The position numbers and the translations under genes are program-made. The notes under the pieces are model-generated. The model worked only from the letters and a program-made list of their open reading frames with translations. It had not been told where the DNA came from and ran no database searches. Below, in pieces: positions 25,205 through 33,979 of a stretch of DNA of 44,362 bases (position 1 is its first letter; every line of letters starts with the position of its first letter). This DNA comes from an uncultured bacterium. Its GTDB lineage: Bacteria > Cyanobacteriota > Vampirovibrionia > Obscuribacterales > Obscuribacteraceae. The stretch covers positions 1 through 44,362 of the forward strand of contig CAILLX010000234.1 in the NCBI GenBank assembly GCA_903835185.1, read 5' to 3'.

Positions 25205-25767
25205 GGTGCTCTCCTTGTATTGGGGCTATTTTTGTCCGGGCTGCTTATCCCTGCTAAGGGAGTGCTATTGTCAACTTTGAGCTGCCTGCTTACTGTCGGC
25301 TCAATACCGTAGTTGCCGCACTGTCACAGTGTGGATTGAGGAACTCTTAGTCCGGACGGGTAGAAGGTGAATCCGTAACAGTCCGCCACCACCATCGTGG
25401 TGCCCTGTAATTGAGGATGCCACCTACCACCACTTAAGGTGGCATATTTATTCTACCAAAAAATATCCGTTGTGTATCACTTTGTATATGCACCGGAATG
25501 GTGGCAGCGCTATAAACCCCCACTGGTTGGCTGTAAACAGATAGTTTCACCGCTGGTGCCGCACCATGTTTAATGGCTGGTATCACATGTGAAGCTGCCC
25601 GCCGATTCCGCGCTCACGATCCGCCGGAAGTCCGGACTGAGGGATTTTTAAACCCGGAAATCCTTGATAACTGGGACTTTCACTCAACATCTTTGCTAGT
25701 AGGAGAGTTAAAAAAGGTAACGAACCTTTAACCTCGGGTAAAATCGAAAGGTGACGGAGATCCAGCC
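25205..25767. other. Long structured intergenic region between divergent genes
   Basis: About 560 bp without a convincing ORF, between the RHH gene (minus) and the GT9 gene (plus). It holds a 13-bp match to the end of the palindromic element (GGCTCAATACCGT, near 25299), a CACTGT/ACAGTG hairpin, a CACCAC/GTGGTG hairpin (about 25387-25402), a perfect 9-bp ATGCCACCT/AGGTGGCAT hairpin (25417-25445) followed by an AT-rich tract, and an AAGGT/ACCTT hairpin shortly before the GT9 start. A structured RNA or attenuator on the plus strand is possible. I cannot assign a known family. Confidence 0.45.
25417..25455 (+). terminator. Strong 9-bp hairpin with AT-rich tail
   Basis: ATGCCACCT and AGGTGGCAT pair perfectly with an 11-nt loop, followed by ATTTATTCT. 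It resembles an intrinsic terminator on the plus strand, though no gene ends before it. It would terminate a short RNA made from the region around 25280. Confidence 0.45.
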
Positions 25768-26919
25768 ATGCGAATCCTGATTATCAGACTAAGTGCCATC
25801 GGCGATACGATTCATTGCTTGCCAGTTGCTGCTGCTGTGAGGCGACGGATACCTGGAGCCGAGATTAGCTGGGTGACAGAACCAGCCTGCCTGCCGTTGC
25901 TCGAGGGGAACCCAGCAGTGGACCGGACTCTTGTTCTGGAGAAGAAAGCCTGGCTTAACTCCCTTGCGCATCCCTGGCGATGGACCGGCACTCTCACCGC
26001 CGCCGGTGCGCTCCTGCGGGAGCTCCAGTCTTCCCGTTTTGATCTTGTGCTCGAGATGCAGGGGCTATTAAAAAGCGGTATCTGTTGCGGGCTTTCCGGC
26101 GCACCGACCAGAGTGGGGTTTGCTCACGCCCGTGAGGGGGCTCACATGTTTCTGACTGACCAGGTGGATGTCGGAGACTACTGGGCCCCTGACCGGCATG
26201 TAGTCGATCACAATCTGGCGCTGGTCGATTATGTATGTAAAAAGGTAGGCATCGCCAGTGGTGAGGAGTCTGATGGAGCACCACCGCGAGGCTGTCCTGC
26301 CGAATTCCCGCTGCCGCAAGCTCCAGCGGGATCAGTACAAAAGATTGAGCAGGCTTTTGCAGCAGAAGTTGGACCGGTTCGATCACCAAACATAGATATG
26401 GTATCAACTGCTGTGCTCATTCCTGGTACCACATGGAGTTCCAAAATATGGCAGTGGCAAAACTGGGCGTGCCTGGCGCGTATGCTTGGCACCACAAGCG
26501 GGTATAGAATCTGCCTCATAGGTGGGGCTGCTCAACGTGCAGACAATGCCAGCATAAGTCGGCAGCTAGCTCAGGAATGTCCGGAGGTCCCCATAGTCGA
26601 CCTGACAGCCAAGACGAGCCTCCTCGACTTGATTGCTCTCTTCCAACGTGTGCAATTAGTAGTAGGAGCAGACACCGGACCGCTTCACTTAGCTGCAGCC
26701 ACTGGAATACCTAAAGTTGTTGGAGTCTACGGAAGTACGCCTGGGGTAAGAAATGGCCCATATGGTAAGCAATGTCTAAGTGTAAGTCTGGGTCTGTGGT
26801 GCCAGCCCTGCTTTGAAATGATATGTCCACTCTCTACCTGCGCCTGCCTTAAAGAGTTAACCGCCCAGAGAGTCTTCGCTGAGATACAACAACACCTGGC
26901 AGGTCAAGCCGCAGTGTAA
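25768..26919 (+). CDS. GT9 glycosyltransferase (heptosyltransferase-like)
   Basis: 383 residues. The N-terminal R-I-L-I-I-R-L-S-A-I-G-D-T-I-H-C-L-P is the classic WaaC/WaaF start. L-I-P-G-T-T-W-S-S-K-I-W and, near the C-terminus, G-A-D-T-G-P-L-H-L-A-A-A-T-G-I-P-K-V-V-G are the ADP-heptose-binding motifs, followed by V-Y-G-S-T. It probably adds a heptose or related sugar to lipopolysaccharide core on the cytoplasmic side. A GGAG site precedes the ATG. A second GT9 gene lies at 37112. Confidence 0.92.
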   Translation: MRILIIRLSAIGDTIHCLPVAAAVRRRIPGAEISWVTEPACLPLLEGNPAVDRTLVLEKKAWLNSLAHPWRWTGTLTAAGALLRELQSSRFDLVLEMQGLLKSGICCGLSGAPTRVGFAHAREGAHMFLTDQVDVGDYWAPDRHVVDHNLALVDYVCKKVGIASGEESDGAPPRGCPAEFPLPQAPAGSVQKIEQAFAAEVGPVRSPNIDMVSTAVLIPGTTWSSKIWQWQNWACLARMLGTTSGYRICLIGGAAQRADNASISRQLAQECPEVPIVDLTAKTSLLDLIALFQRVQLVVGADTGPLHLAAATGIPKVVGVYGSTPGVRNGPYGKQCLSVSLGLWCQPCFEMICPLSTCACLKELTAQRVFAEIQQHLAGQAAV

Positions 26920-26958
26920 ACCTGAGTCCTCATTTATTGGACTGGCTGCTTCTGGAAA

Positions 26959-26982
26959 GCACCCGGGAGTGCTCCCAGGTGC
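26959..26982. terminator. Hairpin between convergent GT9 and ndk genes
   Basis: GCACC-C-GGGAG and CTCCC-A-GGTGC form an 11-bp stem with one mismatch and a 2-nt loop, in the 119-bp gap between two converging genes. No T run is present, so it may stabilise mRNA ends or act with Rho. Confidence 0.55.
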
Positions 26983-27038
26983 AGCCCCGAGCAGAGCTCC
27001 GACTGATTTTAGGGGTGTTGTCCGAATACTTACTCTAA

Positions 27039-27500
27039 CTACTCGCTTACCCAGGTGTCTATATTGCGGCTCCAGCAGCTTAATAGTTCGCTGTCCTGGA
27101 AGAAGATGGAGATTTCGCGGCTAGCACTTTCCGGTCCGTCAGAGCCATGTACTACGTTGCGCCCAATCTCTACGCACAGATCGCCGCGAATAGTTCCAGG
27201 GGCTGCATTAGCAGGATTAGTTGCACCTATGACGTTACGTGCCAGAGTAATAGCGCCCTTACCTTCCCAGACCATAGCTACTAATGGACCGGAGGTAATA
27301 AATTTGACCAGCCCGGCAAAAAATGGCTTGCCAATATGCTCTCCATAATGTTTCTCTGCCAGAGAAGGTGTTACTTGCAACATCTTTAAACCGATCAGTT
27401 TAAGTCCACGCGCCTCAAAACGAGAGATCACTTCTCCGACTAGACCACGCTGAACGCCGTCCGGTTTGACGGCTACAAAGGTTCTCTCCACTTCTGCCAC
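27039..27500 (-). CDS. ndk: Nucleoside diphosphate kinase
   Basis: 153 residues, standard length. It has the N-terminal [24 protein letters not shown], and the active-site N-V-V-H-G-S-D (phosphohistidine H118). It balances nucleoside triphosphates by a ping-pong phosphate transfer. The C-terminus ([13 protein letters not shown]) is close to cyanobacterial and other bacterial forms. It has its own upstream gap of 120 bp to the helicase gene. Confidence 0.98.
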   Translation of the reverse strand: MAEVERTFVAVKPDGVQRGLVGEVISRFEARGLKLIGLKMLQVTPSLAEKHYGEHIGKPFFAGLVKFITSGPLVAMVWEGKGAITLARNVIGATNPANAAPGTIRGDLCVEIGRNVVHGSDGPESASREISIFFQDSELLSCWSRNIDTWVSE

Positions 27501-27620
27501 TGGCTTACTCCTTCAAAGGTTAGACCGCATGGCGTGCAGTATAACCTGAGCCGGAGTCATCATCTTGGTCGCCAAACTGCACCAGGCGCTGCTTGACGCA
27601 GCTGTTGCCTTTTGTCTCTT

Positions 27621-30005
27621 TTATGACAATTTAACCAGTTTGGCAAAACGAGGATCGAGGAGACGCTTGCCTGCCGTGACAAACTCCACATTGTAGAGCT
27701 GCTTGTCGCCTTCACCAATAATCTGAACAACCTCTCCAACCCCAAACTTGCTGTGAGTGACTTTGTCACCAAGCGCCAGCTGCTCAAAATCGGCTGACCC
27801 TGAGCTTGTCGACGGCTCGGACTGTCTGGTGGCAGCGTTGCTTGTGAGAATGCCGGTACGAATAACACGGGGAGCGGCTGTGGTGGGTCCGCTTCTTGTT
27901 GTGCTGGACTGAGCTGCCTGGCGGAAGCCTCCTCTCCCTTGTGCTGCAGGCAGATGCCAGTCGTTCTCTTCATTGCTGGTAGCCCACTGCGACTGGCGAA
28001 CCTCCGGCTCGGGGTAATAGCCGCTCAATAGATCTGGCGAAATCTCTTTGAGAAATCTACTTGGAATAGTGTAGCTGGGTCCACTGGCAGCTCCGGAGCC
28101 AAAGAGCATCCGCCGGCGCGCATAACTTAAGTAAAGTAGGTCCTCTGCTCTGGTGATTCCTACATACATAAGGCGTCGCTCCTCCTCGAGGGCTGAGGGG
28201 AGATCAAGTGAGCGAATGTGGGGGAAGAGCCCTTCTTCAAGTCCGGTGAGAAAAACGATAGGGAACTCCAGTCCTTTAGCAGAATGGAGAGTCATCAGCT
28301 TGACAGCATCAACATCCAGCTTAGCCTGGTCCAGATCTGAGACAAGAGATACTCTAGTCAAAAAGGCTTCTAAATTCGGCTCATCGGCAACTGCTTCAAA
28401 CTCCCTGGCCACTACAATCAGCTCTTTGACATTATCGATGCGCCCGGATACAAGCGGGTCTGTGCTGGTTCTAGACTCTTCCTCCAGTTCGGACAGATAT
28501 CTGCTTTCACTGAGAACTAATTCAATTAAGGCTGAAACAGAAAGCGCTGCCGAGAGTGTTTCCCAGCGTGACACCATCTGGGCAAAATCGCGCAATGTTT
28601 TAGCCTGTTTAGCTGATATTTCAGCTACAGCCTCGCTGTGAGCACAGGTGCTCATAAGGCTCATGCCGTTATCTTCAGCATATGCGGACAGACGCTCCAG
28701 AGCAGTCTTGCCAAGTCCGCGCCTGGGAGTGTTGACTATGCGGAGAAATGACAACCCATCGTCATGATTGTAGATGAGTTTGAGATAAGCCAGTACATCC
28801 TTGATCTCAGAGCGATCATAAAAACGAGTGGCTCCAACCATTGTATAAGGGATACCGCTCCGGACAAGGACCTCTTCAATAGCCCGGCTTTGAGCGTTGG
28901 TACGATAAAGACAAGCTGCGTCTGCATAAGATCTGCCGCGGGCTTTGAGCTTCTTCAACTCTTCTACTATGTTGTAGGCTTCGTCTATCTCATCTGAAGC
29001 AGCAAAACATTGCACTTTCCCGCCTTGACCACGATTGCAGCGCAAAACCTTTTCAAGTCGTTCGCTGTTGTTGACAATGATGCTATTGGCAACTTCGAGA
29101 ATAGTGGCAGTAGAACGATAGTTTTCCTCCAGCTTCACCAGAGTTGAGCCAGCATAATCTTTCTGAAAGCCGAGAATGATACGAAAATCGGCTTTGCGCC
29201 AGGAATAGATGGACTGGTCAACATCTCCTACCACCATCAAACTCCGCTTGCCGTTGCCTGCATCTCCTGCCAGGAGCCTGATTAAGTCATATTGTGATTG
29301 GTTAGTGTCTTGAAATTCGTCGACTAGAATATGCTGAAACCGCTCTTGCAGCCGCTGTCGCACTGACTGATCTTGCTTTAACAGGTTGTTGAAAACCAGG
29401 ATTAGGTCATCGAAGTCAAGGGCATTATTGCGCGCCAGAGCTTTTTGGTAAGATGAGTAAATCTCGGAGAGCCTGTGTTCGCGGTAGTTTCTGGCATCCG
29501 AGCTAAAGCGGTCAGATGAGTAGCCGTCGCTTTTTAGTTCAGAGATCTTGTTGCGCATTTCTCGCGGCACAAAAGCTTTAACGTCCAGGTTGAGCTTGGT
29601 GACTGATGACTTGACCAGGTTTAAGCTGTCAGTCTCGTCATAGATGACAAAGTTGCCCTGCCACTTGTTCCCCTCCGGACTCACATAACTTTCAATTTCG
29701 CGCCGCAGCAGTCGAGCACAGATGCTGTGAAAGGTGCCAATCCAAAGCCTGCGAGATTGATCATAGCCAACCAGCGACTCAAGCCGGCACTTCATCTCAC
29801 CTGCTGCTTTATTTGTGAAAGTCACAGCCAGGATGGAGTAAGGGTCCTGCTTAAGGCAGCAGGTCAGATAAGCTACCCGACGGGTCAAGACTGTGGTTTT
29901 GCCGGAGCCAGCGCCAGCCACAACAAGCGCTGGTCCCCATAAGAGAGTTACAGCTTCCTTCTGGGAAGAGTTGAGCGAATTCAATAGGCTGTCTCGTGTC
30001 ACCAT
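27621..30005 (-). CDS. pcrA: UvrD/PcrA/Rep-type DNA helicase
   Basis: 794 residues, superfamily 1A. Visible motifs in order: L-N-S-S-Q-K-E-A-V (Q motif), G-A-G-S-G-K-T (Walker A, 31-37), T-F-T-N-K-A-A-G-E-M (Ia), V-D-E-F-Q-D-T (II), G-D-V-D-Q-S-I-Y-S-W-R (III), E-E-N-Y-R-S-T (IV), T-L-H-S-A-K-G-L-E-F (V) and Y-V-G-I-T-R-A (VI). The C-terminal G-D-K-V-T-H-S-K-F-G-V-G-E-V is the Tudor-like RNA-polymerase-binding end typical of PcrA/UvrD. It unwinds DNA 3' to 5' in repair and conflict resolution. Confidence 0.96.
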   Translation of the reverse strand: MVTRDSLLNSLNSSQKEAVTLLWGPALVVAGAGSGKTTVLTRRVAYLTCCLKQDPYSILAVTFTNKAAGEMKCRLESLVGYDQSRRLWIGTFHSICARLLRREIESYVSPEGNKWQGNFVIYDETDSLNLVKSSVTKLNLDVKAFVPREMRNKISELKSDGYSSDRFSSDARNYREHRLSEIYSSYQKALARNNALDFDDLILVFNNLLKQDQSVRQRLQERFQHILVDEFQDTNQSQYDLIRLLAGDAGNGKRSLMVVGDVDQSIYSWRKADFRIILGFQKDYAGSTLVKLEENYRSTATILEVANSIIVNNSERLEKVLRCNRGQGGKVQCFAASDEIDEAYNIVEELKKLKARGRSYADAACLYRTNAQSRAIEEVLVRSGIPYTMVGATRFYDRSEIKDVLAYLKLIYNHDDGLSFLRIVNTPRRGLGKTALERLSAYAEDNGMSLMSTCAHSEAVAEISAKQAKTLRDFAQMVSRWETLSAALSVSALIELVLSESRYLSELEEESRTSTDPLVSGRIDNVKELIVVAREFEAVADEPNLEAFLTRVSLVSDLDQAKLDVDAVKLMTLHSAKGLEFPIVFLTGLEEGLFPHIRSLDLPSALEEERRLMYVGITRAEDLLYLSYARRRMLFGSGAASGPSYTIPSRFLKEISPDLLSGYYPEPEVRQSQWATSNEENDWHLPAAQGRGGFRQAAQSSTTRSGPTTAAPRVIRTGILTSNAATRQSEPSTSSGSADFEQLALGDKVTHSKFGVGEVVQIIGEGDKQLYNVEFVTAGKRLLDPRFAKLVKLS

Positions 30006-30288
30006 AGCTTTGTTTGTAGAGTTCTCCCTTAGTACTGTTTATAGTCATGCTATTATTCAGTCTGGCCTAGATTATTCTTAGTTAGAATCTCCCCATTAGC
30101 ATTGTGTCCGGTGCCAGTTCGTCTTCCAGAGAGATTACGACTTGTAAACAGACTGAAAGGCTTCATGCGCTCCAGAACAAAATCACAGGTACTCTAGGCT
30201 TTGATATTGAGTGCAGATCATAACAAAGTAATGCCACAGACAATCGCTTACTTCTTACTCACATCTTCTCCAGGAATCGCAAAGTCTC

Positions 30289-30807
30289 ATGAGTCCCTCT
30301 GAACCAGGCGCAATTACAGTCCCGACAGTCGATGAGCTGGCCCAAGAGCTTCTGCTTATCCAGCAGTCAGCGCCGCGCCGTGTAGCTATTATCGGGACAC
30401 GTAATCTGCCGCTTACTCACCAGCAGCTGGTGGAGATGTTGAGCTACGCTCTGGTGCTCTCCGGCAATCAGGTGGTCACCTCAGGCGGTGCTAACGGCAC
30501 TAATATGGCGGCAATGAGAGGTGCTCAAAGAGCCAACCCGGACAGACTGGAGATTATCTTGCCCCAGACTATCGGGCAACAACCTGCCGAAGTTCAAGAC
30601 CTGCTTATTGGCATCAAGCATATACATGAGTATCCAGAACGCCGAACCATGACACTTGCTGATGCCAGCAAACTCTGCAATCACGAAATCATTGATCGCT
30701 GTCAGCAGATTATCTGCTTCTTGTATCACACCAGCCACACTCTGCTCGAGTCGGTTAATTATGCCAAAGAGCACCGGAAGATAGTCACTAGCTTTTATCT
30801 TGACTGA
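30289..30807 (+). CDS. DprA/SLOG-type Rossmann protein
   Basis: 172 residues. V-A-I-I-G-T-R-N-L-P and V-T-S-G-G-A-N-G-T-N-M-A-A-M-R-G-A match the DprA/LOG (SLOG) nucleotide-binding motifs, in which the G-G-A-x-G loop binds a nucleotide. It lacks the flanking SAM and winged-helix parts of true DprA, so a DNA-uptake role is not assured; a nucleotide-binding sensor is equally likely. It ends 2 nt before the mraY start, so the two genes are probably cotranscribed. Confidence 0.75.
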   Translation: MSPSEPGAITVPTVDELAQELLLIQQSAPRRVAIIGTRNLPLTHQQLVEMLSYALVLSGNQVVTSGGANGTNMAAMRGAQRANPDRLEIILPQTIGQQPAEVQDLLIGIKHIHEYPERRTMTLADASKLCNHEIIDRCQQIICFLYHTSHTLLESVNYAKEHRKIVTSFYLD

Positions 30808-30809
30808 TT

Positions 30810-31904
30810 GTGCTTTCTGCCTCTGAAACTGCATCTTTGTGCTTACCGATACCGGCTGCGATAGCGTTTCTTTTTTGTGCCTTTTTATTCCCGCCGTATA
30901 TTCGCTTTCTGAAAAAACGGCACTTGGGACAATATATAAGGACTGAAGGACCGAAAAGCCACTCAGACAAAGCCAAGACACCAACCATGGGCGGTGTCTT
31001 GTTCATGGCATCGACACTGGTTGTAGCCGCCGGCTGGCTGGCTGTGAGCGCAGGGCTGACTGTGGTGGTTGGCTCTGTAATGGCAGTTGCTGCTGCTGCC
31101 GGTCTTATCGGGCTGGCTGATGATCTGTCCAAACTGGCAAAAAAGGCTAATGCTGGTATCTCTGCTCCTGTACGTCTGGCTGCTGAGACTTTGCTCGGTC
31201 TTGCCCTCGGTGCAATCATTTTCTTTGTGAGCAGAGATACAAGTATCTTAACGAGCGGCGGGCAGTCAGTTGTGCACTCGCTTTCTTTGCCGCTGGCAGC
31301 TTTTGTTGCTCTAGCTGCTTTTTATATGGCAGCGACTACAAACGCTTTGAACTTGCACGACGGTATGGATGGACTTGCTGCTGGAACATCTCTCGTTGTC
31401 TTTACTACCCTGGCTTTCATGCTCTACTTAACAGGGCATTTATCTCTAGCTGCTGTAGCTGCAGCAGCTGCCGGGTCGATTGCTGGATTTTTGATTTATA
31501 ACCGTTATAAAGCCGCCATCTTTATGGGTGACTGTGGAAGCCTTTTCATTGGTGGGTTGATGGCTGCTCTGGTTATAGCTGGCAAACTTGAGCTCTGGTT
31601 TATTCCGCTGGCTCTCATTTATATACTTGAGACATTATCAGTCATGATTCAGGTTGTTTATTTCAAGCTAACTAAAGACTACAGCGGTGAAACTCCGACA
31701 GCTACAGCAAAATTGGTCTGGCTAAAACTTACAAAGCGTCTGCCGGGGCAAGGCAAACGTTTCTTCCGTATGGCCCCATTGCATCACCACTTTGAAGCTG
31801 TAGGTTCTGACAGAGGGTTCAAGGAGTGGGAGGTTGTAGTTTGCTTCTGGCTGGCTCAGCTGGCAGTTGCTCTGGTAGTCTTTCTCATCTTTATGTCTGT
31901 TTAG
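30810..31904 (+). CDS. mraY: Phospho-N-acetylmuramoyl-pentapeptide transferase
   Basis: 364 residues, about 10 membrane helices. MraY signatures: K-S-H-S-D-K-A-K-T-P-T-M-G-G, L-A-D-D-L-S-K, N-A-L-N-L-H-D-G-M-D-G-L-A (catalytic Asp), F-M-G-D-C-G-S-L-F-I-G-G and M-A-P-L-H-H-H-F-E. It makes lipid I from UDP-MurNAc-pentapeptide and undecaprenyl phosphate. The likely start is a GTG at 30810 without an obvious ribosome site, so it may rely on coupling to the gene before it. It is not in a dcw cluster here. The H-D-G and G-D-C variants are slight departures from the common T-D-G and G-D-V/T. Confidence 0.95.
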   Translation: MLSASETASLCLPIPAAIAFLFCAFLFPPYIRFLKKRHLGQYIRTEGPKSHSDKAKTPTMGGVLFMASTLVVAAGWLAVSAGLTVVVGSVMAVAAAAGLIGLADDLSKLAKKANAGISAPVRLAAETLLGLALGAIIFFVSRDTSILTSGGQSVVHSLSLPLAAFVALAAFYMAATTNALNLHDGMDGLAAGTSLVVFTTLAFMLYLTGHLSLAAVAAAAAGSIAGFLIYNRYKAAIFMGDCGSLFIGGLMAALVIAGKLELWFIPLALIYILETLSVMIQVVYFKLTKDYSGETPTATAKLVWLKLTKRLPGQGKRFFRMAPLHHHFEAVGSDRGFKEWEVVVCFWLAQLAVALVVFLIFMSV

Positions 31905-31919
31905 CCGCTTGGTGGCTGC

Positions 31920-31936
31920 GACCGGAGAGTCCGGTC
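31920..31936 (+). terminator. Hairpin after mraY
   Basis: GACCGGA and TCCGGTC form a perfect 7-bp stem with a 3-nt loop 16 nt after the mraY stop. No T run follows, so its strength as a terminator is uncertain. Confidence 0.45.
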
Positions 31937-32020
31937 AGCCTGTCAGGTGTTCAGGTGTCATGTTGAGACGAGCAAGGATATATGACTGTCAATCTGTAAT
32001 CCAGCCGCTCCTTTCCATAC

Positions 32021-32094
32021 TATACTTTTTATAAATTCCCAGACCGCCTCTATGCTCTGGGAATTCCGGAGCCTGTTGGCGCGTATACTTTTTA
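32021..32094 (+). promoter_or_regulatory. Duplicated TATACT boxes around an inverted repeat, ahead of the signalling operon
   Basis: TATACTTTTTA occurs at 32021-32031 and again at 32084-32094. Between them a perfect 10-bp inverted repeat (AATTCCCAGA 32034-32043, TCTGGGAATT 32056-32065) can form a hairpin or operator. The copy at 32084 lies about 40 bp before the GTG of the TPR gene, a sensible -10 position. Clear -35 boxes are not visible, so the two-promoter reading is tentative. Confidence 0.4.
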
Positions 32095-32128
32095 CTGGGC
32101 AGCACCACTACAACACAAGGGGCTCTTA

Positions 32129-33979
32129 GTGTCAGCCAAAATAATGCAGCTGGTTAACGATCTCATCGGCTTGGGACGATGGGATGAAGCTTATGCAGTG
32201 TTGGTCCGCTTTGCTGCTCAGCAACCCGATGATCCTGAAATCGCGGCTCAGTTAGGTATGCTCTGCTTTAACATGGGACGCTTCCCTGAGGCAGAGAGAC
32301 ATTTGAGAACAGCATTAGAAAGTAACGCCTCAGATTCCCAGAGTCACTATCAGCTCGGTCTTGTCTTGCTTAAACAGAGATGTTTTGCCGAAGCTATGGC
32401 TGAATTTCGGGAAGCTTGCGAGCTCACAGAAGGTTTTGCTGCTGGACATTTTCACTGGGGGATAGCTCTTTCCCAGATGGGTAATTTGCGTGGTGCACTT
32501 GGACAGTACAATCAAGCTCTCAAGAGTAACCCGCAGATGGTGGCAGCCCATTATCAAGCTGGAGAAGCAGCGCTGTCTCTCAAGCAGTTTAATGATGCCG
32601 GACAGTTTTTTCGCAACGCCACCGACTGCGACCCTAAACTGGCTGTTGCTTACAACGGTATGGCTGCGGCTCTGATAGGGCTAGGAAGGCATGAAGATGC
32701 TCTTAAGTTTTTCGAGCAGTCCTGGACACTCGATAATCAGCTCGCCTGCGTGCAAAAGGACTGGGCTGCTTGTCTGGTCGGTCTCGGCAGATATGAAGAA
32801 GCTGCCAAGCACTATCAGGAGGCTCTCAATTGTGGGGACAAGTCGCTTGGTGCCAAGGAGCGCGCCCTCATCTATAACGATTGGGCTGTCTGCCTTTTCC
32901 GTCAGGGCAGCACAGAGCCAGCAGCAGAAAAACTGGCTCAAGCTATCGATGTTAATCCTGCCTTTTGGGCTGCTCGCATCAATCAAGGAGTTGTTCATAC
33001 AGCTCTGGCAGAGCATGATATGGCGTCAGATTGTTTTGAGCGTGCCATAGGCGAAGATCCAGAGAATGGCGAATCATATCTCTTATGTGGCATTTCCTAT
33101 CTGTCTCTGGGGCGCTACCAGCAGGCGGCAGACAGGCTGGCTCAAGCCCAGTCGCATGGTGTAAAGGCTCCGGAGCTTGAACTCTGGCTAGGTTATGCTC
33201 AGATGGCATTAGGCAATCCTGCTGCTGCTGAACAACATTTTGCCAGTACTGCAGCTGCAGAAGAGACGAGTTATCTGGCTTGCGATGCCTGGGGGGTCAG
33301 CCTGGCAGAGCTGGGTCGGCATGATGAAGCTGCAGAAAAGTTCAAGCAGGCGCTGAGCTTGAAAGATGATTATGCCCTGGCTTATCTGCACCAGGCACGC
33401 AGTCTTGAGATGCAGGGCAAAGTCAATGAGGCACGCTCGACTTATGAGCGGGCTGTATTGATAGATCCGCACGGTCTGGACGGACAAAAAGAGATTCTTG
33501 AGCAGCTCACAGCTGAGCAGCACTGGGAGCAGGCTATGTCTGGTGCTCTTGCTTTGCTCGATGTATCTCCTAATGATGCTGTAGCACAGCTAATACTGGC
33601 TCAAGCATTGCGTGGACTCAACAGGCTTAATGAATGTATGCAGGTTCTTGGCAGTCTTATTGAAGATCATCCTGATTCTGGTCCAGCCCACCAATTGTTG
33701 GGGCTTATCTATTTGAGTCAGGGGAAGCTATCTGAAGCAGACGCGCAGTTCAGTCAGGCATCGTTTTTATTTGAAGGCGATGTCAATCTCTATTATTCCT
33801 GGGGCAAGACACTCTCTCTTCTGGGACTGCATGAATTGGCAGTAGAGAAGTACGGCAAGGCCTCTGAGTTCGATCCTTACGATGGCGACACATACGAAGC
33901 CTGGGGGGCTGCTCTTAAGGTGCTGGGGCGGTTTCAAGAAGCAGCCGAGATGTACAAGCGAGCATCTGATTACTTATGA
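32129..33979 (+). CDS. TPR-repeat protein, first gene of a signalling operon
   Basis: 616 residues starting at a GTG with AAGGGG 8 nt upstream. Almost entirely classic 34-residue TPR units, about fifteen to seventeen, with the G-x-Y-x-E-A and A-x-x-x-Y-x-x-A-L signature (for example L-G-R-Y-E-E-A-A-K-H-Y-Q-E-A-L). No signal peptide or enzyme domain. Its last codons overlap the histidine kinase start by 4 bp (ATGA), so the two are translated together. It probably acts as a protein-binding platform for that kinase pathway. Confidence 0.92.
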   Translation: MSAKIMQLVNDLIGLGRWDEAYAVLVRFAAQQPDDPEIAAQLGMLCFNMGRFPEAERHLRTALESNASDSQSHYQLGLVLLKQRCFAEAMAEFREACELTEGFAAGHFHWGIALSQMGNLRGALGQYNQALKSNPQMVAAHYQAGEAALSLKQFNDAGQFFRNATDCDPKLAVAYNGMAAALIGLGRHEDALKFFEQSWTLDNQLACVQKDWAACLVGLGRYEEAAKHYQEALNCGDKSLGAKERALIYNDWAVCLFRQGSTEPAAEKLAQAIDVNPAFWAARINQGVVHTALAEHDMASDCFERAIGEDPENGESYLLCGISYLSLGRYQQAADRLAQAQSHGVKAPELELWLGYAQMALGNPAAAEQHFASTAAAEETSYLACDAWGVSLAELGRHDEAAEKFKQALSLKDDYALAYLHQARSLEMQGKVNEARSTYERAVLIDPHGLDGQKEILEQLTAEQHWEQAMSGALALLDVSPNDAVAQLILAQALRGLNRLNECMQVLGSLIEDHPDSGPAHQLLGLIYLSQGKLSEADAQFSQASFLFEGDVNLYYSWGKTLSLLGLHELAVEKYGKASEFDPYDGDTYEAWGAALKVLGRFQEAAEMYKRASDYL

